Both the position numbers and the translations under genes were made by a program. DNA of 64,000 bases from Fasciolopsis buskii (Eukaryota; Platyhelminthes; Trematoda; Plagiorchiida; Fasciolidae). The notes under the pieces were generated by a model. That model did no database searches and was not told the origin of the DNA. It was given only the letters and a program-made list of their open reading frames with translations. The first letter of the stretch is position 1. Each line of letters starts with the position of its first letter. The DNA lies in contig LUCM01002364.1 in NCBI GenBank assembly GCA_008360955.1, positions 9,268 to 73,267 of the forward strand. Direction: 5' to 3'. Positions 34,910 through 46,300 of the stretch are shown one piece after another.

Positions 34910-35318
34910 GTAAATCCGTTACAAATGTAACAAGAACAAGTAATCAGCTGCCGGACATTAAACATTTTCATCTGCACTGAAGCGGTAATAAAAGGCATGC
35001 ATCCTTGTTCAATTTTTATGGGAGTGATCATGTCTAGCGTGGATTACACCTGGATAACGGCGTAAAATATTCAGTGTAGTTACTTCGGGAGAAGCAAGAT
35101 CTTGTCACTCTGTTGAATAATGATATATGATTCAGTATTGTCGTTTGACAAGCAGAGAATGCGCAGTGTGGCGAAGAACTAAACTGGCCCTTTTTCTTCT
35201 TATGTTTGGTAGCTGTCTTGTCAGCAAAAGCTTTGTTTATTCACATTTAGTAACATTGATTACTAATAAATTCCAGGGTCTATTATATGACTGAGTGTGT
35301 TGTTAACGTATTTTTCAG

Positions 35319-35398
35319 CTAAAATCGAAAGGCGACGTGTTGGTAGACAAAAAGTTTATCGCGAAATGACTCCACGGAATAGCAACCTCAAACGGCAG
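35319..35398 (+). CDS. Exon-like segment 2, basic
   Basis: Acceptor cgtatttttcag precedes 35319; donor cag|gtgaaa follows 35398. Two bases complete a split codon, then KIERRRVGRQKVYREMTP and RNSNLKRQ, strongly basic, ending in phase 0. This matches the phase of segment 3. Confidence 0.42.
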
Positions 35399-35649
35399 GT
35401 GAAATCGATATTCCACTTCTCACGTGCTCCAATGAAATACCTTTGCCCTTCGAAAAAAAACATTTTGTACTTATCACTGGAGCAATAGGAAAGTCGGGTG
35501 CATAATTCTTGCTTTGTGTCCATGGTATGTCTTACGGTCAAAAGCTACATTATTTGTAACGGTTTGCCAAAATTACTCAAGATGACGAAAATTCGGTCAA
35601 GATGATTATTTGGAACTGCATCAAACTTATTCTTGTTTGAACATTCTAG

Positions 35650-35758
35650 AAAAAACAGAAACCTACCAAGAAACTTGCTAATGGATTCGACAGTTTACAT
35701 GAACTTGCTACTGCTGTCACAGTGAACTTATTAGAAGTGTCCATGCATGATGAGTCAG
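35650..35758 (+). CDS. Exon-like segment 3
   Basis: Acceptor gaacattctag precedes 35650; donor gagtcag|gtatcg follows 35758. Phase 0 in, phase 1 out; reads KKQKPTKKLANGFDSLHELA then a short TAVTVNLLEVS stretch. The Lys-rich start extends the basic region of segment 2. I do not recognise the family. A possible next exon near 35909-35952 would continue the frame, but I could not choose its acceptor. Confidence 0.42.
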
Positions 35759-37339
35759 GTATCGATCCTTCATGCCAGTGAAATCATTCTGTTATATTTT
35801 TAAACCTAGTATCTTGGTGACGTTCACTTCGAAGTGAGTATTCTTAGGTGGATTATTTAGCAAGCAGTCTGCAATCGTTCACCAAAATCATCACTTACGG
35901 TCTAGCAGCAAGCATGAGCATCACAAGTTGCAGACTAAGAGACAGTCAACAGGTATAGCTCATGATCTGACCAGTTAACTTTGGTTTTGCCTGTTAATTT
36001 TTTGGTGCAATTAATATTCCAGTAAACCTGATAACATCCACTCATCACTATATTTGTTCCCAGCTCTGTGGAAACGTGTTTCTATGTTGGATTTAACCGG
36101 TAATAAGCTTTCATATTCCATCGCCATCATCCGGCTTTTTAGATCTGGCAACGTAAGTGAACACCGAAATTTAGAGAATAGAAATACTAACGTTCATTTA
36201 ACAATCAAAATGTTTCAGTGAACGTTTATCATTGGTTAGTTAGAACCAATCCTCATAACAGGACCAATTAATCTTTAGTTTGAATTTTTGTTATAAGCAT
36301 TATGCGCATTGTTCTGCATAAAAGAGCCATCATCTCCAAAGTGGTTAAAACAGTACACGTGGCTTTGACTTGAAAATGATTTGTCTTTAATGGTATGTCA
36401 TGATTTTCTTAAAGAGTCACTAGTTAGAACACAGTCCAACCACCTTTGAATGCCCTCATAAAAGTAAGTTTTGCATATGACAAGAAAGCGTCGTGCAAGC
36501 ATCCCGTAGTCTTAAATCATCGCTTCAGTAGGCGTGTTCAACAAAGGCAAAATTTACCGAATCATAACTCCTGATGGCATAGGAGCATTAAAAATGAAAT
36601 CATGAAAAACAATTTATTCCGACCCTTCTAAGAGAAACCTTTCTAAACACCAACTAGAGCACTAAAACGCAACATTTTTACTTTCATTCTGTCAGTTTTC
36701 GGTTTTAGACTGACCTTCGGTGGTCGATTTTGGAAAAAACGAAAGCAGTGGTTCATAATTTCAAAAGGTCATTTTTCATTGTGTTTCCTTAAACCATCAT
36801 CCCAGTCCCCAGTTCAAACAAAACCTTTGGTGACACTCCTTGAAACAGGACAGGTTTGCTCCTCGATCAAAATCTGTTTATAAAATCAACAACGCAGTGT
36901 CGATTAAGTCCGCTATGCAGAATGTATAGTGTGGAGTCTGCTGAACCAGTTCAATAAGACTTGCGAGCTCTAGATGAGGGTTCATGATCCCTGGGAGGAA
37001 TTCTGCTTGTTTTCTGCTTTCATATGGGTCGATGGAAAATACCTGAACTTTCAAAGCAATCTGGCCGTTATGACATGTGTCTTAATTTCTGCCTGTTCTG
37101 TCATGGGCTCCATCAAGCAAGTTTGGTCCAGTTAAACTAAAGTATTTCTAATTGACCATATGGGCCCGAGGATCGCGATTTTATTTTCTTAGCAAAGGCG
37201 TCCCACTGGCGAACAACATATATTCTTCATTTTTAGTCTTTAATTTCCTTTTACTATTGGAAAATCTCTAAATCCGGGTGGGTCTTCAAACTCCAGGCTG
37301 GGTGCTCGCCTTGAATGCCTCTCGAAACGCTCCCAAATG
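35759..37339. other. Possible downstream part of the unidentified gene
   Basis: Good splice-like motifs occur (donor near 35953, acceptor cccag near 36063, acceptor tttttag and donor aac|gtaagt near 36142-36152), but no continuous reading frame could be built from them. No stop or poly(A) end was assigned. Confidence 0.25.
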
Positions 37340-37695
37340 ACCATACGGGGAATGAGGAAGTGTATAGCAAACTTAAGTAAACTAAGTGTCTCGCTTCTTC
37401 GTGGTTGCAATCCGAAAGATCAATCAACTAGGTAGCTGGAAACACTGAAGGGTATGGCAGTGAACCAATCGTGAATAATGGCGATCGTATTGTCACTTTC
37501 TATCGAATGAGAATGATTAAAGGAGTGCGTTTGCACAGTTGGACTGTGTTCCGTGTGTTCATTGCAGCATTCTCATCTTTTCCCACCTGTGTAGGTTCAC
37601 TCCTGGTCCCTTGGATATTCACTCTTTTTATAGTAGCGTGTAACCGTGGGGAAAAGACAGTGTTCAGTGAGGCTTAACTTGCTGTTTAACACTGA
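37340..37695 (+). mobile_element. LINE 3' tail, copy 2
   Basis: Homologous to 545-857 in the same orientation: shared TTCGTGGTTG, ATCCGAAAG, AGCTGGAAACACTGAAGG, TGTCACTTTCT and terminal CTTGCTGTTTAAC blocks. There is no (ATG)n at the end; the copy runs straight into unrelated sequence. No RT coding remains, as expected for a 5'-truncated insertion. Confidence 0.75.
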
Positions 37696-40565
37696 ACAAA
37701 GGTGGTGAGGACTGTACCTGCCACCTAACCTCTAATGAGCAAATCTCGTGCTCTATCTTCTCGCGGCTAAGCTGATTTTACCGAACTGCAAGGCCTACTT
37801 CATAGGTTGATTGATCTTTGATAGTCGGTTTGGAGATGGTTAAACCTTGATTCCAAACCATCCACGGGCGGTATCCTAAGCATAGGACTGTATGCTCATC
37901 AGAATATGTGTGCCATAGAGGTAAACTAGACACCCAGGATGTTTGGCCGTACCAGAAATTAGTGTGAAATGCTTAATCAGTCGATGATGTCTAGATGGTT
38001 TAAAAAACCTTCAAACTGTCCTTCTGTCTTGTGGATTAGACCATTCGGTCAAAACTTGGACTAGGACCCTTTAAATTACTCCTCCACCTTGCTTTTGGCA
38101 ATCGGTTTGTACCAGTTCCAGAAGAACAACGGATCCCTACGGATAATCGATAATATGGACTTGTAGACTGGAAGAGCTGCCGTATGAATAGTGAACTTTG
38201 CACAGTCTCTTTTCCTGTTCTCTTCCTCTCACTGTTTATGGACTTTGACATGGTTCCGATGGCACAATCTGCATATGTACAGTTCTTGGAAATGGGTGTC
38301 ATATGAATACTTTCCGATTCCGTAGGCAACTCATAAAGATTTGTACCCCTATTATTCAACGGGAAGAAAAAATCCTTTCACGAATAAGCCCCGAGCTTTG
38401 GAGTTATCCAGCCAACAAATAGGCTAGAAATTCAACCGATATCTCATTTTAGCCACCATATGCATATCTCAACCATAATGCATTATGACACCCTTTAGGA
38501 GGACGAAGTGAGATTAAGCCAAAACAATTTAGTGCGCGTGTTACTAAAAATTCAGCATCAGCAAACAATGACAATCGCTGTGCCCGCCACTATCCTCCAG
38601 TAGATTTTGGTCATTTTTGTATGGTGTCCAACACTTTCAGCATGGAACTGTTTTCACATCTAATTCCAAGAAATTCTAGAATTTCTTGGTCAGTATGCAC
38701 CAGTTATGTCGTTTCTTGAATTACCACGTCAGAACACGAAAGACGATTTGGATTGGATCAAGAATCAGGCCGCGATGTGATTTTATGTAAAGCCAGCTCT
38801 GAACCTAAGTGAGCTTACACCCGGTTTATGTCAAACCGAAAGAAAGCCACTCTCCTTGGCATGTTTACCAAATTCTGATTCTTCCAGATAAACTGTCATT
38901 TCTTCATGTTGTCTGTCTTCTTCGAATCAATGGAATATGTTACTCACCATAACGATAAAATTTTCCTTAACCGGAGTCCACTTTTTGATCCGCCTTTAAA
39001 ACTTTTCGCATCTCATTCGCCTCAGAGTAAGCATTTTGAGAGGGAATTAGAAAACAGATAAATTTTTCCAGGAATTTCCTACTATACATGTCCATTAATT
39101 AAATTTCCTACTTCATTATGCAAATAATCCATACACCTTATCTGCTGGCACCTGGCGTGTTTAGGTACTGTTCAACTCTATCCGAATGATGACAAGCAAT
39201 CAAGTGTTATCAGTTTGTATGACAAGTACGCGTGCAGTAATAATGACGATCCGGACATAAGTCATTCTATTTCCTTGAAACGGCATAGAAAGAATTCGAA
39301 ACGTCGGATTGTTCTGTTGTTCTATGCAACACTCGCTTATCATGGCATTTTATCTGATTAAAAACTGTAAAAACTTTTATACTTAATTTTGAAGCAGGCT
39401 AGGTTAAGAATGTGTGCGGATTCGCCCCAACACATCTAACCTCATAGCCACAGAGATCATTGAATCACTCATCTCGGGACAGTAATAGGATGACTTCTGA
39501 CAGCGTTCTCAAACACATTACTCCGCACCAAATTTTGTTCTTATCATGACAAGTGGTCTTCAGTTCATTCGATTCGAGATGAAACTTGTAAAATTGAACT
39601 AATCATAATCCAAATCTTGGGTGTTGTGGAAGATGGCCGAAATAAATGTCATCCCAAAAGAAAGTACAGGAGTTATGGGTTTCCAAACTGCAAAGGTTTA
39701 AAATGCTCTTTCATTAAGCGCCACGTGAAACCCGTTAGACTGCAAACAGACAGGTTAGAACTAACGCAAGTATAAATACACATTATTTAGTCTTATTGAA
39801 AAACAAATGAAAAATGGGTTACGAGGTGAGCTTACAAAGGCTTCGATACTGGATCAATAAAAGAGTAAATCTTAACCAACCAAGAGTAGGAAACAAACGG
39901 AGGGGGGAAATGTGTCAGAGATAAGCCAGCTTCGTAAATTTGGAACATACTGGACTTTATACAAAAACACCAGTTTTCTCACAAAAGAAATGGACTAATA
40001 CCAAATTGGAATACGAATAACCACGGGGAATCAAAAAACAGAATGATTTTTCTTCTAGACAGGTTTCCGTGATAACGAAAATGTTTACATGAATACGATA
40101 ATATTAGATAGAATGTGTATCAAAACAATACAACAATGGAAAACAAAGCTTGCCAGCAGTTAGTAGCCACCCCAAAAGAAAACTTGATGAGTTCGTAAAA
40201 ACAGAGGAAATGACACATGATAAATGCGACTGGGATGGCATCGGATCATCCGGTTAAAGGAAACGGAATAAATCACACGCACAAGTGAGTGCATGATGTG
40301 TATGCGTGAATAAGAAAATTGATACATATGGTTTTGCACGATTCTAACCATTGTTGATTTGGACTGAAAAACGAAAACCTTACGATGGGCTGATTATCAG
40401 TTAGTCACAAACAAAGAACCTCATTGGTAGAATAAGTTACAAGAACGTGTGTGAGACAACACGAATCCGCTTCGGAGTTGTTCAGTCCTCCTTTTAGTAA
40501 ATAGTGCTAAAATCGAAAGCATACTTGACGCAGATGTAGAAATTGGCTGCTCAAGGACAACTGAA

Positions 40566-40979
40566 ATGGCAAAATGTACAGTAATTTTTACTGTCATTGG
40601 ATTACTTCTGCATTTTAACAGCAATACCAATGATCTGGAACGTCACACGCACATACACAGAGCTCAGTTTTGGTATTTGATGGGAAGAAATATCTCTGGC
40701 TGTGCGCTTACTCGGGGAAAATCAAATAACGTGCAGATAAAAGAGGAATTCCAGACAAGGTCTAGCTACTGTACATCCGCATTTTACGGCCTTGGCGCGG
40801 TGGAGAGAGCTTCGGATATGTTACCATCTGTGAATTCTATTGTTGAAGCGCCAGACCCTCCTCGCCGACTTCTGACGATGCCTCATAATAACGAGCCTCT
40901 TGCATTCGTGCGAAATTCATGGCTGCACAAATTACAATTTGCAGCTGGGTTTGAAAAAAGTGAAAGGTTGAAATATTGA
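40566..40979 (+). CDS. Weak candidate ORF, 137 aa, hydrophobic N terminus
   Basis: Starts at an ATG with a signal-peptide-like N terminus (MAKCTVIFTVIGLLLHF) and is otherwise unremarkable, with four further Cys. No splice or poly(A) context was found and length alone is near what chance gives in 64 kb, so this is a low-confidence call. Confidence 0.18.
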   Translation: MAKCTVIFTVIGLLLHFNSNTNDLERHTHIHRAQFWYLMGRNISGCALTRGKSNNVQIKEEFQTRSSYCTSAFYGLGAVERASDMLPSVNSIVEAPDPPRRLLTMPHNNEPLAFVRNSWLHKLQFAAGFEKSERLKY

Positions 40980-42559
40980 TGTACAGTTTACTTGTCATCA
41001 TTTTATCGACTAATTATTGCGATCATACCAAAACCGGTTTAAACAATTCATTGGAATTGGCAAGAATTATTTTGCGAGTCTTCCTCTTCTGACTTGACCT
41101 ACGGCTCTTCGTTGTCTCGATATGGAAGTTACTTCCACAGGATTTGAAGCTGAACCGTATGGGAACAGGGAAAACGTTATCTTTTAATTATATTGGATGC
41201 AGCCTCCTGTGTGAAGTGACTGGCTTACGTTAAACAATAGTGAACACCTATGGCGCCTGCAAGATATCCGGCTGCTTATCTGTACCGATCAGGTCCATCA
41301 TTTTACAATGGCTCTGAGACATAATCATTCCGCTTAGAGAATTAACAGACTGTTATATTTTGAGCGCCTCTGTCTTTGTAGTAGTGGTCAAAAAGGCTGT
41401 CAGAATTGCTTCAGCAACACTGAATTTTGGAGTAGAATATTTTGATCAACCAGTAGCATTGGTTAAGCTTCGGTTAAGGTCATCAGAACATGTGTTACAC
41501 TTGCCCACGATGGACTTTTTCGGTGCTTACTGTTTTTAGGGGCAAATATTGATCGGGTGGTGAGTGGGGACGCCCAATGCAATACAAGACGAAACAAGAC
41601 ATAAAAACTCTGACCAGTGGATTGACCAAAAGCTGAAGATTTAGATGGCCGGATCCTCGAGGTCCTTCCTTAGAACAGCTGATGACGTCAAGCATTATGG
41701 TTAGGTGGTGTAGCTTGTCATTGTGCGATTTCGAATATTTCTTTTTTCAGATATTTCTAAGATCTGACGTCTATTCTATCTGTTGATTATTTTATCTCTC
41801 TCAATATCGCGCAAACACATCTGGGAGGTACCAAATTAAAAATCGGACTACGTTGCTACCAAGTTAATCTTTGAGCTGAACTTAGGTTAATCGTTGTACC
41901 GGCCAGATTTTCACACACCAAAGGTCAATATTTCGTTGGAAAATTTTAATTATCTATGAAATAACTCGTTATGTCGAATCAAAGCTCTTTCCATGTCGCA
42001 CAGCATTTCGAAATTCACTTTACAATCGGTTCAGTTTAGGTTGGAAAATGGGAATTTTGTGTCTAACTTTAGGAATGTAGCAGAATATGGCATCTCTTTC
42101 CATATGTGTCAGAATACCATTTAAATGCGATGTGATAGTACCAGATATGACTTGAGTGATTTTCGGAATTCAAGCACTAGATAACTGCTTTCTATATAGA
42201 AAGTTTGTATAAAACTTACACTGTACAATTGTCAAAATATTTTTCAACTAGAAGTAACTTTCACAGTTAGCGGTAATAATGTTTAGTATTAGGACTCTGA
42301 ATATCTCGTCGCATGAGCCTCGCTCATGCGGTCTTTTCTATTCTATCTTCTTCGATCCCCAGTAACATAATAATAATGCAACAGGAAGGCGATTAGACGT
42401 ATTCGAAGGATTAAGCATGTCGACGGGTTTTTGTTACCACGTCAATGGGAATGACTCTGAGTCAGCTGATCAGGATTCACGTGTGCATTCACAATGTCAC
42501 AAATCAGCACAGTAATTGTCCAGTTTATTGCCGAAATTATTTTAGTATGTTTTTACAAA

Positions 42560-42625
42560 TGCAGATTGACTGGGATTAGACGGATTGGGATGAAGGTCCG
42601 CTGCTCGAATCCTCCCAGTTTCGGT
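42560..42625 (+). repeat. tRNA-like (SINE-like) remnant
   Basis: GGGATTAGACGGATTGGGAT precedes GCTCGAATCCTCCC (box B-like). The arms are incomplete; probably decayed. Confidence 0.3.
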
Positions 42626-43191
42626 CAATTCCTATTTTGACAAACTTCCCAGGACTTCAGCCTTTTCCAGAAATAATGCACATTTATTCCATGTTAGACA
42701 AATGAAGTGAAAGCCATTAATATAATTATCGACCCCTGTCTATAGTTCAATATCTAAAGGGCCATTGACCAAAATGATGGAGCAAGTCTGAGATAGAAAT
42801 TGCTATTTGTGACATGATGTGAAGCACGACTAATCTGATTTACCTCGGCAGGGCTTTGCCTTGCAAAAGATAAAAAATAACAAATTGTCTTCATTATCGA
42901 CCAAATTTGTCAAATAGGCATTTCTGAGAAGGCGCCTCCGTTGAAAATTCGATGGGTGTAAACTGAAGGGTATAAAATCAGTTGTAGATGACATTCAATT
43001 AGGACTGTAATTCACTGTCCATGTGGAGCCGTTGTGCTCTGAATTGTTTAAACCCGCAATATTTTGGAAAGTAAACCATCTTGCCATGGTCTGGGTCATC
43101 TGCACGAGCATTTGTGTTCTCTATGATCTTATCATGCCTCGTAAGTCATAAAATTGTGAAATTCAAACAGTCATTTTGGGGTGGGACTCAC

Positions 43192-43316
43192 ATAGCCTAG
43201 GATGAGCAGGAAAACGCCTGAGAGGGCTATACATACACAGATAAGAATGTTCTGTGTTCGTCCCACCAGATTGTTCCGCGCCACATATATTGGCAGTCCC
43301 TGAGCATCGTACAAAC
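43192..43316 (-). CDS. M6-like gene, TM4 exon
   Basis: Acceptor attccatccag precedes 43316; donor tat|gtgagt follows 43192 on the minus strand. Two bases (GT) complete the Gly codon begun in the previous exon, then LYDAQGLPIYVARNNLVGRT and the TM4 segment ILICVCIALSGVFLLILGY. Phase 0 at the end. Confidence 0.78.
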
Positions 43317-46300
43317 CTGGATGGAATGATTAGGGAACAGCGAGGAATGGGAGCGGAAGACGAGAAAACCAGACGGATTTGGATGTGAGCAGCGAATAAA
43401 AACGGTGTAGAAGATAATTCATCATAATCTATGGGGCAATTGCACAATAACGGAGCAAGGCAATCGCAGAACACTACGACATGCACTGCGTCAATGGAGA
43501 TTTCACTCCTCCAAAAAGCGAGCCGTTCACTGAGTTGGCTTTCCGAGTTGCGATATGGATTGCAAGCTTAAGAAAAGAGACTATTACTGAGTGAGCATAC
43601 TGTGTAAGGAGATATTGTACGAACGAATTGAGAGCGAACTTGAGAAGGAATTTCCTAAAAAGCAACTTCTGCATTTTACTTGTGCCCAAAATTAAGTTGT
43701 TCTTTTATGTTCTATAAGAAGTTCGACTTCGTTGTCCCGTACGCTATAATTGAAAAATAAGGCTTCTTCAATTAAGAAAATGTTCGATCAATTTAATTGT
43801 TTGTTATGATGACCGAGTATGGATGTCAGTAAAGGTGATAATACTGATGCTTGGGTGTACTTTTGACAAAGTGAATTAACAACCTGGGGTTAATTACTGA
43901 TTTTGTCACCTTATAGTTAAGTTACTATATTTTTCTTGACGATAAAAGCCAATTCGACAGCACAAATATACAAATTGGAAGATAAAAAAGAGTGACTGTA
44001 AAATGACCTGTCATGTAACGCACCTTACTGAATAAAGTTCCGTGAATTTAGTAGACGTTGCTTATCGTCTCGAGATTGCACTGATCTCGTCGCAGTCTCA
44101 CAATGAAATTTTAAAGTGCAAGAATTTTGGGTTCGCATCCGTTGACCTTGCTCGTGACCGAAATGTCAGCATCGAATTAATTCAAATCAGGGTTAAACTT
44201 ATTTTTCTAGATTTATTTCTCTGATTAAAGTTCAAAATTCCCGTCTCTCCGACTGTGCTTACCACAGAGATGTTTCAATTTGACTTGCAAACTTCTTGGC
44301 TCGTCCAGATGGAATTTTATCCGTTATGTAGTGAGTACTAAACTGTGGTTACAAGAATGTCAGTCAGAAAAGACTACATCACAATTCGTGTGAACAATCT
44401 GTTCGTAAATGCATAAGTTCTTACGATTTTGCCCAACAGGCACAGTTTGCAGACGTGCACTTCGAATTCCATAGGTACGATTTCAGTTTAATCTGAAAAA
44501 TGGCTTCGTTGTTAGTCGTTGTTAGACTTCTGAATTTCAATCAGGTGGAAACAACCAACTTGAAGAGTGAGAGGTTTGCGTCAAACAGGTTAACTTACAA
44601 GTGCTCTTATACGTTTCTAATGTTTCCACGATTTGCCGGTGCTATTTGACCCCGTGTTTTAAGTTTCATAAAGCATTGGCGTTCGGCGATATTGTTCCAT
44701 TGAATTGCAAAATGAAAAACGTTTGTTTAAAAATGAGGAGAAAAGACCTGAATGCTAGCGGTGGCCTGATAGAAATCTGATTTGGGATCTAATGAAAGAA
44801 TACACGCATCTGAAACGTAGTTGCTAGCTTCTTTTGGGACTAAGAAAATAAGTGTGATAAATCTCATGAATATCGGTTACATTGTTCATTTGTAATCTCA
44901 CCATTAATGACTCTTTCCATAGGGTTGCTTTCTCCCAATTACCCACCATGATCCATGTGAAAAATGAACACATCACGATGCAGTGACGCGGCCAATATAA
45001 TTCATTTTACTCATGAGTCAAACTAAAAATTATCATCCTGCATTCTTCAAACGCATGTGGGATACATCTACAGTCACACGGAAATTTTCGTTCCGTATAG
45101 ATTCATAAAATTGGCAATTATAATGCGGAGCGGCAAAATAACTGCACTACTGGACGCATTTGCACCGGTTTTGTTCATGTTCACATCTGTAGAATGCACC
45201 GCTGTAAACAGTCGTGTGAGGACAATCATTATGTGTACTTTGGAAGCGCAATGCCCAATAGACCAGCACAAGCGTACCGAACATAAATTAAGCATGCTTT
45301 ATCACCGAAATTAATTAGACTCCAAACCTGAGGTCCAATCTCTTTAAAAGCCCTATCCGGGAAAATGGCGCTATCTGCATGGTTGGGTAGTCTCATCCGC
45401 GAGGTCAGATTGTGATCATATTCACAGATTCATTCGCTTTTGATAAATTATAATTTTATATCTCGTGCCTCAGTTTTCTATTGTCAGGTGCTGTTGATTC
45501 AACACGAAGGTCGTGCAAAGAATTTAGAACAAGTTTCCTGTATGTCAGCATACAACCATGATCTATTCCAAAAATTTCTGTTTTCGAGTGAAAAATCGAT
45601 GGTAAGGGTGAATGCTAACTCCAAACTGTGATCTCTCGGGGATCGATTGCCTCGCACACTTTGGTGAAATTTTAAGGAGATTGTGAGTTGAATTTTGTGT
45701 TCTGCGGTGGTGCTTTTAGTGGAAAATAGACGATCTTGGTTCATGCAAACAAACAAAATTCCGCGAGAAATCGGGTGTGTCACACTTACTAAATGGGATC
45801 AAATACGGAAAATAGGTGATAACAACAGAATTAAATATTGTAGGACTGACATTGTCAGTCAGCCTAATTCCTATGATTAGCAAGGAAACAACGTGATTTA
45901 AACCAGAAAAAATGCGCCCATGAAGACCAGAGATTACAAAACAGCTATCTTGTAATTAGCAAGTCTAAAAATCGATATTTCATTGTTATGGTATGTTTCC
46001 GATCATTCTGCTTACCGTAATACGATAGGTCAATGGAGTCCGCGCTACATTTGAAAAACATTGAAACTGATTCGCTCGCACTTAATGCCTTATTTACGAT
46101 ACGTTGTCCATAGTCTTGTGAGACCGTTGCAGCCCGATTTGCAAACTCATCCGCAGAAGAGATTGACATGTCAGAAATATTTTTCACCAGGTCCGTTTCC
46201 GACGAGTGAATTTGATTCTCCACATTCTGCAGCGCTTCGGTCACTGTTTGTTTAATTCCAGTTGGGTCATATCTATCCGCCTCGTGATCTCGTGTCATAC

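Larger units (their letters stand above)
37696..43191. other. Unassigned; should hold the last M6 exon if it is close
   Basis: The M6 exon ending at 43192 leaves in phase 0, so a short C-terminal exon must lie at lower coordinates on the minus strand. It was not found. A plus-strand 137-codon frame at 40566-40979 is listed separately; a tRNA-like motif lies near 42560-42625. Confidence 0.4.
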
